Positions 19,837-30,969 are shown, numbered from the stretch's first letter. The stretch is 34,809 bases of DNA from Sulfurimonas sp. (GCA_021157665.1 JAGGWE010000068.1:1-34809), one strand, 5' to 3'. A program made the numbers and translations. The notes: generated by a model not told the origin, from the sequence alone.

Positions 19837-21086
19837 TATTCTACCTCACTTTCGATTGAAAGAGTTTTTTTAGGTTTTACACCAAGAGCCACTATATTTT
19901 CTGCTCTTTTTATAATGTTACCTCGTCCAGTTTTTAATCTATTCATAGATATATCGAAAGAGTCTTGTGCTTTTTGAATATGTGAACCAACTTTTTTCAT
20001 CTCATCCACAAAGCCAACCAATTTTTCATACATTGCTTCAGCTTCAGAAGCAATTTTCAGTGCATGGTCTTCTTGTCGTTGTGTTCTCCAAATATGCTCT
20101 ATCGTTCTTAGTGTTACAAGTAAAGTTGATGGGGAAACTACTAAAATATTGTTATCATATGCCTTTTTAAAGAACTCCCCATCCTCTCCAAGTGCTAAGT
20201 GAAATGCACCCTCTATCGGCATAAATAAAAGAACATAATCAAGAGTATTAATCCCCTCTAATTTCTCATAATTTTTAGCACTTAACTCTTTAACATGCCC
20301 AGATATACTTTGCAGATGTTCTTTAAGTGCAATAGACTTAGCATGTGGGTTCTCTTCGCTCATAAACCTTTCATAAGCAACAAGCGAAACCTTAGAATCG
20401 ATAACTATATCTCTTTTTTGTGGCATGTGGATAATTACATCAGGTCTATAAGTTTTACCCTCATCTGATTTCAAAGTAGCTTGTGTTTGATACTCAATCC
20501 CTTCTCTTAAACCTGATTCTTCTAAAATTCTTTCTAAAACTATCTCACCCCAATTTCCCTGAGTTTTATTTTCACCCTTTAGAGCATTTGTAAGGTTTAG
20601 TGCATCAGTAGAGAGTTGTGCATTCATCTCTTTTAAACGAAGTAGTTCATCTTTAAGTAGATGTCCATCTTTCGCACTTAGATTAAACTGCTCTTTTGAT
20701 TGTGTCGAGAAATTTGTTATCTGTTCACGAAATGGTTTTAACAAAATTTCAAACTGTTCTTTTTGAATATGAGAAAACTGTTTTGATTTATCTTCAAAGA
20801 TTTGATTTGCTAAAAGTTTAAACTCTTTACTTAACTCATCTTTTGCAGATCTAAGTACAGCTAGTTTTTCATTTGAAGATTTTATCTCCTCTTCATAACG
20901 AGTATTTAAAACAGCGTATTTAAGTTGCAAATCATTTTTTTCTTTTGTCATCTCCACATGCCAAGAATCTAACTCCTTGTTTTTTTCTAAAGCTAAACGC
21001 AACAAATCTTTTTGTTTTAAATATAAAACAGTTAAAAAAACAAAAAAACAAAAAACAACGATAAAAAGCATCATATATACATCCAT
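19836..21086 (-). CDS. rmuC: DNA recombination protein RmuC
   Basis: N-terminal TM and coiled coil, RmuC core TQGNWGEIVLERILEESGLREGIEYQTQ, RPDVIIHMPQKRDIVIDSKVSLVAYERF. Confidence 0.92.
   Translation of the reverse strand: MDVYMMLFIVVFCFFVFLTVLYLKQKDLLRLALEKNKELDSWHVEMTKEKNDLQLKYAVLNTRYEEEIKSSNEKLAVLRSAKDELSKEFKLLANQIFEDKSKQFSHIQKEQFEILLKPFREQITNFSTQSKEQFNLSAKDGHLLKDELLRLKEMNAQLSTDALNLTNALKGENKTQGNWGEIVLERILEESGLREGIEYQTQATLKSDEGKTYRPDVIIHMPQKRDIVIDSKVSLVAYERFMSEENPHAKSIALKEHLQSISGHVKELSAKNYEKLEGINTLDYVLLFMPIEGAFHLALGEDGEFFKKAYDNNILVVSPSTLLVTLRTIEHIWRTQRQEDHALKIASEAEAMYEKLVGFVDEMKKVGSHIQKAQDSFDISMNRLKTGRGNIIKRAENIVALGVKPKKTLSIESEVE
20420..20432 (+). repeat. Dispersed motif, 11/13
   Basis: GTGGCATGTGGAT inside rmuC. 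Confidence 0.7.
20952..20964 (-). repeat. Dispersed motif, 12/13
   Basis: CTCCACATGCCAA inside rmuC (SWHVEM). Confidence 0.85.
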
Positions 21087-21163
21087 AGGGCAACCTAATT
21101 ATTTATTTAAAAAATTATACAATATTTATAATTCTTTAACAAATACGAGGCTATAATCGTTTT

Positions 21164-23332
21164 ATGGTTAAATGGAATATTGGTCTTAATATTGATGTTG
21201 AAAGATTAGATAAAGAGCATGAATCTCTACTAAACTCTGTTTCTAAACTCTCTTTAGCTATTGATAGCGATGTGTCAAATGAACACTTAATAAAGTGTTT
21301 TGACTCTTTTGAAAAAGAATTAATAGCTCATTTCCATTATGAAGAGGACTTACTTGAAAAGTGTGATTGTAAAGAATTACAAAAACATAAAGTTGAACAT
21401 GATGAATTTATTAAAAAACTTCCTCAAATCAAAGAAAAGCTTTTAAACTCAGATAGCTATATACAAGCGAAAGAGGTCGTACTTGAACTAACAGATTCTC
21501 TGATTAATAATATTATTGAAGATGCTCCGTTAACAAATTGCTTTAATAAATGTAAAATCACAAATAACTCTAAAGAAAAGACCTCTCTTCACCAAAAGTT
21601 AATTAACAAAACTATAAACACATTTAGTTTTACAAAACGATTAATTTTATCAACAATAGTTCCACTTGTAGGGATGATTATACTAGGCATAGTAATTTTA
21701 TTTACTAACTATACAGAATATCAAAATATTAAAAAAACAGCAACAATATCCCTTGTCCTTTCTGAAGTAAATAAAGTAACTCATACTTTACAAATAGAAA
21801 GAGGTTTAAGTTGTGCAGTTGTAACATCTCCAGATAATAAATTTACACAAGATTTAAAACTTCAATACTCTAAAGTTGATGATTCAATTAAAAAATTAAA
21901 AATAAAACTTTATTCAATAAGAGATAATAAACCTACAAATATAGTTAAAATATTTGATAAAATTGAAACAAAAATAGATTCATTGGAATCTATTCGTAAC
22001 AAAGTTAATAAAAAAGAGATTTCTGTTAATGAAATTTTAAAATTTTATTCAAATATTATAAATAATACAATTAAATTAAATACAAAAATCTCAATATTAA
22101 ATAACGATAAGGATATATCATCATCCATCTCAACACTATCATCTCTTCTTTATTTTAAAGAATCTAATGGTCTGCAAAGGGCTTTAGGAACTATTGTAAT
22201 AAATCAAAAAGATTTTAAATCTAGAGAATATTATGAATTTATAAAATTAGTTGGTTCAAAAAGAACTTTTAAAAAATTATTTGAAGATACAGCTACACAA
22301 AACCAAATTAATTCTTTAAAAAAGAGTCTAAATATTGCTGATACAAAACTATTATCATCTTATGAAAGTCAAATTTTAAATAAAAATTTTGAAAACTTAG
22401 ATGAAAAACTATGGTTTGACACAGTAACAACACATATCAATAACATATACAAAGTAGAGAATAAACTTCTAATTAGTATTAACAAACTAATTAAAGAGAC
22501 TCAAGATAAATATTTTTATAAACTATTATTATGGACAATATATATATTTAGTGTTTTAATATTTGTTCAAATAATTTTACATCTCTTTTTTATAAGTTCT
22601 AAAAATCAAATTTTAAACTTAACAAAGGCTATGAAACACTTGGCATCTGGTGGAAGAGATTTAAGATTAATCAACTCAAATCTAAAAGATGAAATAGCAC
22701 AACTTCATGATGCATATGAGATAACAAGACAAAAACTTCTCAAAGGTGATATGCTTACACAACTATACCTTGCTAGAAAAGAGGCTGAGTTAAAAAATCA
22801 ACAAATACAAAATAATGCACTTGAGGAATTAGCTTTTATAGACCCTCTTACTGGTTGTGTAAATCGTCGTAAATTTGAAGAGTTATCAAATTTAGAACTA
22901 CAAAGGTCATCTAGATATAAAAATGACCTTAGTTTTTTAATGCTTGATATAGACCACTTTAAAAATATAAATGATACCTACGGACATGCTATTGGAGATG
23001 ATGTTTTAAAGCACTTTTCAAACATATGCTTAAATCTAGCTAGAGATATTGATGTTATTGCAAGAATAGGTGGAGAAGAATTTGTAGTTATGCTACCTGA
23101 AACAGATGTTGATGGTGCTTTTATATTTGCTCAAAGATTTCGTGAAGAAATTTATAACTCAGAAATTGTAGTTGATAAGCAAAAAATAAAATACACTGTA
23201 AGTATAGGAATATCAATTTTTGATATAGAAAAAGATACCGATATACCTATGATTTTACATAAAGCTGATTTAGCTTTATATCAAGCCAAAGATACAGGAA
23301 GAAATAAATGTGTCATCTATAAAGAAAATTAA
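21164..23332 (+). CDS. Hemerythrin-like / NIT sensor / HAMP / GGDEF diguanylate cyclase
   Basis: Hemerythrin-like N-terminus (LDKEHESLLN...HFHYEEDLLEKCDCKELQKHKVEHDEF), NIT-like periplasmic region between two TMs (THTLQIERGLSCAVV), HAMP-like segment, GGDEF as ARIGGEEFVVMLPETD. Confidence 0.85.
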   Translation: MVKWNIGLNIDVERLDKEHESLLNSVSKLSLAIDSDVSNEHLIKCFDSFEKELIAHFHYEEDLLEKCDCKELQKHKVEHDEFIKKLPQIKEKLLNSDSYIQAKEVVLELTDSLINNIIEDAPLTNCFNKCKITNNSKEKTSLHQKLINKTINTFSFTKRLILSTIVPLVGMIILGIVILFTNYTEYQNIKKTATISLVLSEVNKVTHTLQIERGLSCAVVTSPDNKFTQDLKLQYSKVDDSIKKLKIKLYSIRDNKPTNIVKIFDKIETKIDSLESIRNKVNKKEISVNEILKFYSNIINNTIKLNTKISILNNDKDISSSISTLSSLLYFKESNGLQRALGTIVINQKDFKSREYYEFIKLVGSKRTFKKLFEDTATQNQINSLKKSLNIADTKLLSSYESQILNKNFENLDEKLWFDTVTTHINNIYKVENKLLISINKLIKETQDKYFYKLLLWTIYIFSVLIFVQIILHLFFISSKNQILNLTKAMKHLASGGRDLRLINSNLKDEIAQLHDAYEITRQKLLKGDMLTQLYLARKEAELKNQQIQNNALEELAFIDPLTGCVNRRKFEELSNLELQRSSRYKNDLSFLMLDIDHFKNINDTYGHAIGDDVLKHFSNICLNLARDIDVIARIGGEEFVVMLPETDVDGAFIFAQRFREEIYNSEIVVDKQKIKYTVSIGISIFDIEKDTDIPMILHKADLALYQAKDTGRNKCVIYKEN

Positions 23333-23426
23333 TATAGAATTTTGAAACACTTTTAAACTTAAGTATTTTAAATCTAATTGACTTTAATAGTTTTTTAGGT
23401 CTATTTAGCTACAATTCGCTTTATAT

Positions 23427-23488
23427 TTAAGGGGAAGATGCTTTAGCCGTGTATTTGGCATGTGAGCAGACTTGTATCATCTCCTTAA
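23427..23488 (+). promoter_or_regulatory. Candidate structured 5' leader of the DEAD-box helicase gene
   Basis: TTAAGGGGAAGATG can pair with CATCTCCTTAA; internal short pairings GCT/AGC and GCC/GGC. Confidence 0.35.
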
Positions 23489-23500
23489 TTTTAAAGGATT

Positions 23501-25069
23501 ATGATGCAAGAAAATGCACAAGAAAACTCTTCAACAGAAGAAAAAACAATCACATTTGATGACTTAGGTTTAAAAAACGACATGCTTAGAAGCGTAAAAT
23601 TCGCTGGTTTTGTAACTCCAAGTCCTATTCAAGAAAAAGCTATTCCATTTATTTTAGATGGTCGTGACATTGTTGGTCAAGCACATACTGGTACAGGAAA
23701 AACAGCTGCTTTTGCTCTTCCAGCACTAAACAACATGAAAATGAATGGCTCTGTTGAGATGTTAGTTATAACACCAACAAGAGAACTAGCTACTCAAGTT
23801 TCTGATGAAATCTTCAAATACGGTAGAAATATAGGTGCTAAAACAGTAACCGTTTATGGTGGTAGTTCGTACAGCCGTCAACTTGATTTAATCAATCGTG
23901 GTGCATCTGTAGTAGTTGCAACTCCTGGTCGTTTACTAGACATTTTAAAAAGAGGAATGTTAAAAAACTTTGCTCCGAGTATAGTTGTTCTTGATGAAGC
24001 TGATGAGATGCTAGATATGGGATTTTTAGATGATATTAATGAGATATTTTCATTTTTACCAACTAAGCGTCAAACACTACTTTTCTCAGCTACAATGCCT
24101 CAACCTATCAAAACTCTAGCTTCTAGAATTTTAGAAAACCCAGAGTTTATCTCTATCACTAAGGGTGAAACAACTAACTCTGATATTGAGCAACTTTACT
24201 ATGTTATCGAAGAATCTGAAAGAGATGATGCAATTATTCGTCTTATGGATTCAGAAGAGACTAAAAAATGTGTTGTTTTTTGTAGAACAAAATCTGAAGT
24301 AGATAGACTTTCAAATGTTCTTTCTAACGCTGGTTATTTAGCAAATGGTCTTCATGGAGACATGGAGCAAAGACAAAGAGAAACTGTTATTAAAGGGTTT
24401 AAAGCTAACTCTGTAAAAGTTCTTGTTGCAACTGATGTTGCTGCTCGTGGTATCCATGTAAATAATATCTCACATGTATTTAACTACCATATCCCATTTG
24501 ACCCAGAATCTTATGTTCACCGTATTGGTAGAACTGGTCGTGCTGGAACCAAGGGTAAGGCTATTACACTTTTAACTCCATTAGAGTTTAAAGAGCTTCA
24601 ACGCATTAAAAATAAAGTTGGAACTTCAATGGGTCATGCTTTCATCCCAAGTAAAAATGATTTAAGAAGTTCAACTATTGATTCACTTGTTAAAAAAGTT
24701 GAAGAGCATAAAATCTACGATGAAGCACACAAAGTTTTAGATAAACTTCGTGAAGATATAGATGAGGAGCAAATGGCTTACAAACTTATCTCTATGCTAC
24801 TAGATCAACAAGATATTAAAGGACCAAATACTATTGGTATCCCTGCTGATAGACTTGACGCTGTTCTTGCTCGTGCTGCACAGCGTGGTGGTGGAAATAG
24901 TAGAGGTAGAGGAAGAAGTAGAAGTGGTGGAAGTAGTAATTACAAAGGGAACCGTGATAAAAACCGTTCAGGTGGAGGCGGTACTTACCGTGGAAACCGT
25001 GAAGGTGGAAGTAGAGACGGTGGCGGTTACCGTGGAAATCGTTCTAACTCAAACAGACATAGAGACTAA
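23501..25069 (+). CDS. DEAD-box RNA helicase with Gly/Arg-rich C-terminal tail
   Basis: Motifs AHTGTGKTAAFALP, PTRELATQV, VLDEADEMLDMGF, SATMPQ, HRIGRTGRAG; RGG-like tail from about 24880. Confidence 0.95.
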   Translation: MMQENAQENSSTEEKTITFDDLGLKNDMLRSVKFAGFVTPSPIQEKAIPFILDGRDIVGQAHTGTGKTAAFALPALNNMKMNGSVEMLVITPTRELATQVSDEIFKYGRNIGAKTVTVYGGSSYSRQLDLINRGASVVVATPGRLLDILKRGMLKNFAPSIVVLDEADEMLDMGFLDDINEIFSFLPTKRQTLLFSATMPQPIKTLASRILENPEFISITKGETTNSDIEQLYYVIEESERDDAIIRLMDSEETKKCVVFCRTKSEVDRLSNVLSNAGYLANGLHGDMEQRQRETVIKGFKANSVKVLVATDVAARGIHVNNISHVFNYHIPFDPESYVHRIGRTGRAGTKGKAITLLTPLEFKELQRIKNKVGTSMGHAFIPSKNDLRSSTIDSLVKKVEEHKIYDEAHKVLDKLREDIDEEQMAYKLISMLLDQQDIKGPNTIGIPADRLDAVLARAAQRGGGNSRGRGRSRSGGSSNYKGNRDKNRSGGGGTYRGNREGGSRDGGGYRGNRSNSNRHRD

Positions 25070-25084
25070 TCTTCAAATAACTTA

Positions 25085-25111
25085 TTGGCATGTGGAATTC
25101 TCATATGCCAA
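25085..25111. terminator. Inverted pair of the dispersed motif forming a hairpin after the DEAD-box helicase gene
   Basis: TTGGCATGTGG-AATTC-TCATATGCCAA; 11-bp stem with two G-U pairs, 15 nt after the stop at 25069. No strong T-tract, so terminator function is unproven. Confidence 0.65.
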
Positions 25112-25162
25112 CTTCTTTAAACTTCAAAAAAATTCGATATAATTGTCAAAAAAGAGATACTT

Positions 25163-25534
25163 ATGATAATTTATGAAGATAATGAAATATACATTGAAAA
25201 AGAGCAAAGCGAAATACCTTGGTTAAAAATATTTACGAAAGAACCATATAAAGAGTTGGGTGATGTTCCAAAGAAGTTACGCACAAAACTTTGGGAAGTA
25301 TATGATTTAATAGAATATGAGATGAAAGATTACTATAATCCAAAAAAAATAAATATGGCATCATTCGCAAATATGCTTCCAAGAGTTCATATTCATGTAA
25401 TGGCAAGATTTGAAAATGATAATTATTTTCCAGAGCCTATGTGGGGTAAAAAAATGAGAGATAGTGATTTAACTCTTCCTAATGAGAAAGAGTTTCATAA
25501 AAATATTAAAAAAGCTTTAAAAGAATTATTTTAA
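25163..25534 (+). CDS. HIT-family protein
   Basis: HIT-like core [28 protein letters not shown]. Confidence 0.75.
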   Translation: MIIYEDNEIYIEKEQSEIPWLKIFTKEPYKELGDVPKKLRTKLWEVYDLIEYEMKDYYNPKKINMASFANMLPRVHIHVMARFENDNYFPEPMWGKKMRDSDLTLPNEKEFHKNIKKALKELF

Positions 25535-26524
25535 TGGTGAAAAAGGTACTAAAGCACTTCCCCAAGTTAACCCACCACCAAAAGCATCAAGAAGAATAAG
25601 TTCACCTTTTTTAAGGATCCCTTTTTCATAAATATCATTAATAGCCATTGGAATTGAAGCACCTGAAGTGTTACCATATTTTTCAACAGTAATAACAACT
25701 TGCTTCTGTGTTAATTTTAGAGCATCACCAACAGCTTTAATTATTCGATAATTTGCTTGATGAGGAACAAAATGATTTATATCAGTACCATTAAGATTAT
25801 TGTCTGCTAAAATCTCTACAACATCTTTAGTTAAAGTACGAACAGCCACTTTAAAAGTTTCATTACCTTTCATCTGCATAAAACAACTTTTAGCCTCTTG
25901 CTCTAATGAATCATGAGGAGAACCTGTACCACCATTTGGTGTCATAAGTAAATCCGCATAACTTCCATCAGCACCAGTATGAACATCGATAATAGCTTCA
26001 TCTTTGTTATCTGTTGCCGAAATAACAGCAGCACCAGCACCATCACCAAACAAAATACAAGTTCCTCTATCACTATAATCAGTAATAGCAGATAGTTTTT
26101 CAGAACCAATAATCAAAATATTTTTTTTCATACCTGATTCAATAAATGCTTTTGCGATTGAAAGAATATATACAAAACCTGTACAAGCAGCAGAAATATC
26201 AAATGCAGTTACATTACCAAGTCCAAGTTTTGTTGAGATAATAGTCGCAGTAGATGGCATACAAAAATAATCAGGTGAGATAGTTGCACAAATAAGCATA
26301 TCAATCTCTGAAGAATCAATTCCACTACGCTCTATAGCAAGTTTTGCAGCTTCAACACCCATATCACTGGTAGTTTCATTTTCACCTGCAATATGACGCT
26401 CTTTAATACCTGTTCTTTTAGTAATCCACTCATCAGAAGTATCTACCATAGTCGCCAATTCTTCATTTGTTAATATTTTACTTGGAACATAAGCACCAAT
26501 CGAACGAAACGCTGCATAAGCCAT
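25526..26524 (-). CDS. fabH: Beta-ketoacyl-ACP synthase III
   Basis: [49 protein letters not shown]. Confidence 0.95.
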   Translation of the reverse strand: MAYAAFRSIGAYVPSKILTNEELATMVDTSDEWITKRTGIKERHIAGENETTSDMGVEAAKLAIERSGIDSSEIDMLICATISPDYFCMPSTATIISTKLGLGNVTAFDISAACTGFVYILSIAKAFIESGMKKNILIIGSEKLSAITDYSDRGTCILFGDGAGAAVISATDNKDEAIIDVHTGADGSYADLLMTPNGGTGSPHDSLEQEAKSCFMQMKGNETFKVAVRTLTKDVVEILADNNLNGTDINHFVPHQANYRIIKAVGDALKLTQKQVVITVEKYGNTSGASIPMAINDIYEKGILKKGELILLDAFGGGLTWGSALVPFSPLK

Positions 26525-26525
26525 G

Positions 26526-27524
26526 TTAAGCTTCCTTTTGTTTAAGTATCTCTAATCTTGTTACAATATGCTCATTTACACCAGTATCTACATAAGATAT
26601 AGCTTGATAAATTGCATTTTCAATTGCTTTAGCATTACTCTTACCGTGACTAACGATTGCACAACCTTTTATACCAATAAGTGGAGCTCCACCAATCTCT
26701 GCATAATCAATTTGCTTTTTGAGAAGTTTAAAAACTTTTCTCATTAAGAGCGCACCGGTAATTGCTATAGGCGATTTACGGATGTAGTCTTTAATAAGGC
26801 CACTGATAGTAGAAGCAACTCCTTCACTAGCTTTAAGGACAAGGTTTCCAATAAATCCATCACAAGTAATTACATCACAGCTTCCATTAAAAATATCACT
26901 ACCTTCAACATTTCCCTTGAAACCTTTGTAGCCTTTTAAAAGTTTAAAAGCCTCTTTTGTAACTTCATTACCTTTAGAATCTTCTTCCCCATTTGCCAAA
27001 ATACCTATACTTGGATTTTCAATCTTTAACAAATCTTCTGCATAACATCCACCCATAACTGCAAACTGAGCTATATGTTCAGCTTTAGAATCAACATTTG
27101 CACCAGCATCAAGTAAAATCGAACGACGACCAGTTTTTGTAGGCATAAGAGTTGCAAGTGCTGGACGAGACACACCCTTAAGGCGACCAAGTCTAAGAGT
27201 TGCAAGTGTCATAGTCGCTCCACTATGTCCAGCAGATACAACACCATCAGCTTCACCATTTCTTACAAGTTCAACAGCTTTATATATAGTGCTTTCTTTT
27301 CTTTTTACTGCATCAGTTGCAGCATCACTCATAGATATAACATCATCAGTTTCTATTATAGAAATCTTATCTCTATAACGCTTGGGTAACAGAGGTAAAA
27401 TTTCTGATTTTTTTCCTACGAGAATAGGTATAAATTGTTTTTTCTTTAGTGCTTGGATACAACCTTTAACAATTGGCTCAGGACCAAAGTCCCCGCCCAT
27501 TGCATCAATGGCAATCTTAACCAT
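26526..27524 (-). CDS. plsX: Phosphate acyltransferase PlsX
   Basis: [59 protein letters not shown]. Confidence 0.95.
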   Translation of the reverse strand: MVKIAIDAMGGDFGPEPIVKGCIQALKKKQFIPILVGKKSEILPLLPKRYRDKISIIETDDVISMSDAATDAVKRKESTIYKAVELVRNGEADGVVSAGHSGATMTLATLRLGRLKGVSRPALATLMPTKTGRRSILLDAGANVDSKAEHIAQFAVMGGCYAEDLLKIENPSIGILANGEEDSKGNEVTKEAFKLLKGYKGFKGNVEGSDIFNGSCDVITCDGFIGNLVLKASEGVASTISGLIKDYIRKSPIAITGALLMRKVFKLLKKQIDYAEIGGAPLIGIKGCAIVSHGKSNAKAIENAIYQAISYVDTGVNEHIVTRLEILKQKEA

Positions 27525-27527
27525 TGA

Positions 27528-27677
27528 CTATTTATACTCACCAGTAGTTGGGTTGATGTGGTGTGGTAATCTATAAGTTCCATCTGCATCTTTAACTGGT
27601 TTAGCTAAAGTTATTTTGTAGTGAGTTCTTCTTTTTGCTGAACGCGAATGAGATACTCGTCTCTTAGGTACTGCCAT
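27528..27677 (-). CDS. rpmF: 50S ribosomal protein L32 (absent from the supplied ORF track)
   Basis: Manual translation: [49 protein letters not shown], between plsX and DUF177. Confidence 0.95.
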   Translation of the reverse strand: MAVPKRRVSHSRSAKRRTHYKITLAKPVKDADGTYRLPHHINPTTGEYK

Positions 27678-27693
27678 AATCTATTTCCTTTAT

Positions 27694-28050
27694 TTAATTT
27701 TGTTTACAATTTTCGCAACTATGATAGTCGCTTTTGATAAGTTCAATCTCAGAGTTTAAAAGCTCTTCAATCTCTACCATATCATTAAAAGATTCAACAA
27801 CATCTAATTCAATGCTGTTATCATCTTTAAAAACACCATCACAAATGAAGAATTCAACATCTTCATCCACTGACAATTTAAATTCTTCACCACAAGTATC
27901 ACATGGTTTAGTTAAAAAACCACTAATATTTGCTTTAAGTAAAATTAATTTACCGCCATGATACTCTAAATAACCTTTAAAAGTTATTTCATTAGATTTT
28001 ATTTCAAAATCTAATGGTGTTTTAGTAATTTTTCGAAGAGTGATTTTCAA
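27694..28050 (-). CDS. DUF177/YceD-family protein
   Basis: CDTCGEEFKLSVDEDVEFFI with C-terminal CENCKQN; upstream of rpmF as is common. Confidence 0.75.
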   Translation of the reverse strand: MKITLRKITKTPLDFEIKSNEITFKGYLEYHGGKLILLKANISGFLTKPCDTCGEEFKLSVDEDVEFFICDGVFKDDNSIELDVVESFNDMVEIEELLNSEIELIKSDYHSCENCKQN

Positions 28051-28059
28051 AAGTTAAAC

Positions 28060-28476
28060 TTAAGAAATTTCTCTTTCTGAAAAGAAAAATGCAATCTCGA
28101 TAGCTGCATTTTCAACAGAATCACTTCCATGAACTGCATTTGCATCTATATTTTCAGCGAAATCTGCACGGATAGTACCAGCTTCAGCTTCTTTAGGATT
28201 AGTAGCACCCATTAAATCACGGTTAATTTGCATTGCATTTTCACCCTCTAAAACTGAAACTACAACTGGTCCACTAATCATGAAATCAACTAAGTCACCA
28301 AAGAAAGGTCTCTCAGCGTGAACAGCATAAAATGCTTCAGCATCCATACGAGAAAGTTGAATCTTTCTAGTAGCAGCTATTTTAAGACCATTACTTTCAA
28401 ATCTGTCTAAAATTTTTCCGATAACACCTTTAGCAACTGCATCTGGCTTAATTATTGATAGTGTTCTTTCCATCAA
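28060..28476 (-). CDS. ndk: Nucleoside diphosphate kinase
   Basis: [51 protein letters not shown]. Confidence 0.96.
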   Translation of the reverse strand: MMERTLSIIKPDAVAKGVIGKILDRFESNGLKIAATRKIQLSRMDAEAFYAVHAERPFFGDLVDFMISGPVVVSVLEGENAMQINRDLMGATNPKEAEAGTIRADFAENIDANAVHGSDSVENAAIEIAFFFSEREIS

Positions 28477-28590
28477 ATCTCCTGTAAAAATATAAAATTA
28501 GGATGGAATTATACCCAAAAAAAGATTGATTTATGTTTAAAGTGAAAAAAAGATTGAGTCTACTACAAAAACTGTAGATTTTATAGAGGT

Positions 28591-28620
28591 AAAAAGATGA
28601 AGCACTTAAAAGTGCCTCAT
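28591..28620 (-). terminator. Rho-independent terminator after the ferredoxin gene
   Basis: - strand ATGAGGCACTTTTAAGTGCTTCAT followed by CTTTTT. Confidence 0.75.
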
Positions 28621-28631
28621 AAATAAAAAGA

Positions 28632-28916
28632 CTATTCTACAACAGCTTCTTTATTTGATCTTTGATCATCTGTGATATCTTCACGATGCTCTGGGCTATC
28701 ACCGATAGCACTCCAAGTGATACAACCCTCAGTTGGACATGCAGTTGCACAAGCTGGTTCGTCATGATGACCAACACACTCTACACATTTATCAGCGTAA
28801 ACATAATAAATATCCTCATCTGATGGATTATCATCCTCATCTACAATTGCTTCTACTGGACATTCATCGATACAAGCACCACAGTTGATACAAGTGTCAT
28901 TAATAATTACTGCCAT
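28632..28916 (-). CDS. 2[4Fe-4S] ferredoxin (YfhL-like)
   Basis: INDTCINCGACIDECPVEAI and KCVECVGHHDEPACATACPTEGC. Confidence 0.9.
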   Translation of the reverse strand: MAVIINDTCINCGACIDECPVEAIVDEDDNPSDEDIYYVYADKCVECVGHHDEPACATACPTEGCITWSAIGDSPEHREDITDDQRSNKEAVVE

Positions 28917-29010
28917 ATTTTCTCCTTAAATATTTTGTAAACAAACTATACAGTTAAGATTTTTAAATGTAGCTAAAATGAACTCTATTAGAACGAAATT
29001 TACTTAAAAG

Positions 29011-30168
29011 TTACAAATCTAAATAGTTTTTAATCTCATCTACCCTATTTGTTTTTTCCCAAGTAAAACCATCTTCTTCTCTTCCAAAATGTCCATAAGA
29101 AGCAGTTTTTCTATAAATAGGACGGAGTAAATCTAAAGAATCTATAATCCCTTTAGGAGATAAATCAAAAAGTTCTTTAACACACGATTCAATTTTTTCT
29201 TCATCTACCTTGCCTGTACCATGAGTATCTACCATTATTGATACAGGTTGAACAACACCAATTGCATAAGCAATTTGAATTGTTGCTCTATCACATGCTC
29301 CAGCTGCTACAAGATTTTTAGCCACATGCCGAGCGGCATAAGCTGCACTTCTATCTACTTTAGTAGGGTCTTTTCCTGAAAATGCCCCTCCACCATGTGG
29401 ACAACTTCCACCGTAAGTATCAACTATAATTTTTCTACCAGTTAAACCAGCATCACCTTGTGGTCCACCTATTACAAATTTTCCAGTTGGATTAATATGT
29501 ATAGTAGTATCATCATTCATCATCTCTGATGGAATTACTTCATTTATAACTGCTTCTATCATATCTTTACGAATTTGAGATTGAGAAACATCTGGAGAAT
29601 GTTGAGTTGAGATTACAACTGTATCAACTGAAACTGGTTTATCACCTATATATTTAACACTTATTTGTGCTTTTCCATCAGGGCGAAGATAAGGAACTAT
29701 CCCCTCTTTTCTAACCTCAGCTAATTTTTGAGTTAAACGATGTGCTAAATGGATTGGCATAGGCATTAAAACATCAGTTTCATTACAGGCATAACCAAAC
29801 ATCATACCTTGGTCACCTGCTCCTATCTCACCATCTTCTTTATCAACACCTTGATTAATATCAGGAGATTGCTCTCCTATCCCATTTAAAACTGCTGCTG
29901 CACGATAATCAAAACCATAATTAGCATCTGTGTAACCAATCTCTTGAATAACCTTTCTAGCTATCTCTTGCATTGGGGCATAAGCCATTGTCTTAAGTTC
30001 ACCTGCGATTACACAAAAACCATTAGATACCATTGTTTCACATGCCACTCGGGCATTAGCATCTCTCTCAATTATATAATCCAAAATTGCATCACTGATT
30101 TGATCAGCCATCTTATCAGGATGCCCTTCTGTTACAGACTCTGAAGTAAATATGTACTCTTTTGTCAT
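29011..30168 (-). CDS. metK: S-adenosylmethionine synthetase
   Basis: [74 protein letters not shown]. Confidence 0.97.
   Translation of the reverse strand: MTKEYIFTSESVTEGHPDKMADQISDAILDYIIERDANARVACETMVSNGFCVIAGELKTMAYAPMQEIARKVIQEIGYTDANYGFDYRAAAVLNGIGEQSPDINQGVDKEDGEIGAGDQGMMFGYACNETDVLMPMPIHLAHRLTQKLAEVRKEGIVPYLRPDGKAQISVKYIGDKPVSVDTVVISTQHSPDVSQSQIRKDMIEAVINEVIPSEMMNDDTTIHINPTGKFVIGGPQGDAGLTGRKIIVDTYGGSCPHGGGAFSGKDPTKVDRSAAYAARHVAKNLVAAGACDRATIQIAYAIGVVQPVSIMVDTHGTGKVDEEKIESCVKELFDLSPKGIIDSLDLLRPIYRKTASYGHFGREEDGFTWEKTNRVDEIKNYLDL
29320..29332 (-). repeat. Dispersed motif, 11/13
   Basis: AGCCACATGCCGA inside metK (ARHVAK). Confidence 0.7.
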
Positions 30169-30210
30169 CGATTCTCCTTATGATGAAATTATAGCAAGAG
30201 TAAATTAAAT

Positions 30211-30870
30211 CTACTTCTTAGAATTTAATCTTGATTGATATTCCTCTCCATGAAGACACACTGGACATTTTTTCAAAGCTTTTTTACCATAATGAACATG
30301 CCCACAAACTTCACAAATCCAAGCTTCTTCTTCATTTTCACTTTTATGTTCAGCTTCAGCTTCTAATCTTTGTAAAAGCATTTTAAACATATTTTCATGT
30401 TCTACTTCTATTTTTCCTATACCTGTAAAAAGTCTAGCTGCCTCTTTATTTCCTTCATCTTTAGCAATTTGTGCAAAATCTGGATACATAGTTAAGTTCT
30501 CATAACTCTCGCCATCTATTGCCATTTGAAGATTTTGTGCTGTAGTTCCCCAGCTTTCTTCTGAGTTATTTACCATTCTATTAGATAGTGCTAACTCTAG
30601 TTTTGCATGAGTTTTTTCATTATTTGCTGCTCTTTGAAAGTGTTCTGCTATATCTCTATAACCCTCTTTTTGAGCTACTTTTGCAAAGTATTCATATTTG
30701 TTTCTCGCTTGAGATTCACCCGCGAATGATTTAAGTAGATTTACAATTGTTAAATTTTCAGTAATCATTTCCATCGCCTCACCACAACAATAAAGTTCTC
30801 CGCCACCAACATTTTGTACTTCTATTTCATTACCACATTTATTACACTTATATATTTCATATTGTCTCAT
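30211..30870 (-). CDS. Three-domain rubrerythrin (desulforubrerythrin type)
   Basis: N-terminal desulforedoxin-like CxxC/CC (YKCNKCGNE...LYCCGEAM), ferritin-like diiron helices ([23 protein letters not shown]), C-terminal rubredoxin [10 protein letters not shown]...CPVC. Confidence 0.88.
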   Translation of the reverse strand: MRQYEIYKCNKCGNEIEVQNVGGGELYCCGEAMEMITENLTIVNLLKSFAGESQARNKYEYFAKVAQKEGYRDIAEHFQRAANNEKTHAKLELALSNRMVNNSEESWGTTAQNLQMAIDGESYENLTMYPDFAQIAKDEGNKEAARLFTGIGKIEVEHENMFKMLLQRLEAEAEHKSENEEEAWICEVCGHVHYGKKALKKCPVCLHGEEYQSRLNSKK

Positions 30871-30919
30871 TTTAAACTCCTATGTTTTTTAACTAAACAA
30901 ATTGTACTCTCTTAAACTT

Positions 30920-30940
30920 AAAGGATAATTATTATCTTTT
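30920..30940. promoter_or_regulatory. Fur/PerR-type box between divergent rubrerythrin and perR
   Basis: AAAGGATAATTATTATCTTTT; core GATAAT-T-ATTATC is a perfect 6-1-6 palindrome. Confidence 0.7.
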
Positions 30941-30969
30941 AATAAATTATAGTATCTTTAAATATAAAT

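Noticed and set aside
24834-25142. 102-aa + strand ORF overlapping the helicase 3' end, including a WHVEF peptide
   Set aside because: Low-complexity out-of-frame shadow of the RGG-coding tail; the WHVEF comes from the intergenic motif hairpin, not from a real protein.
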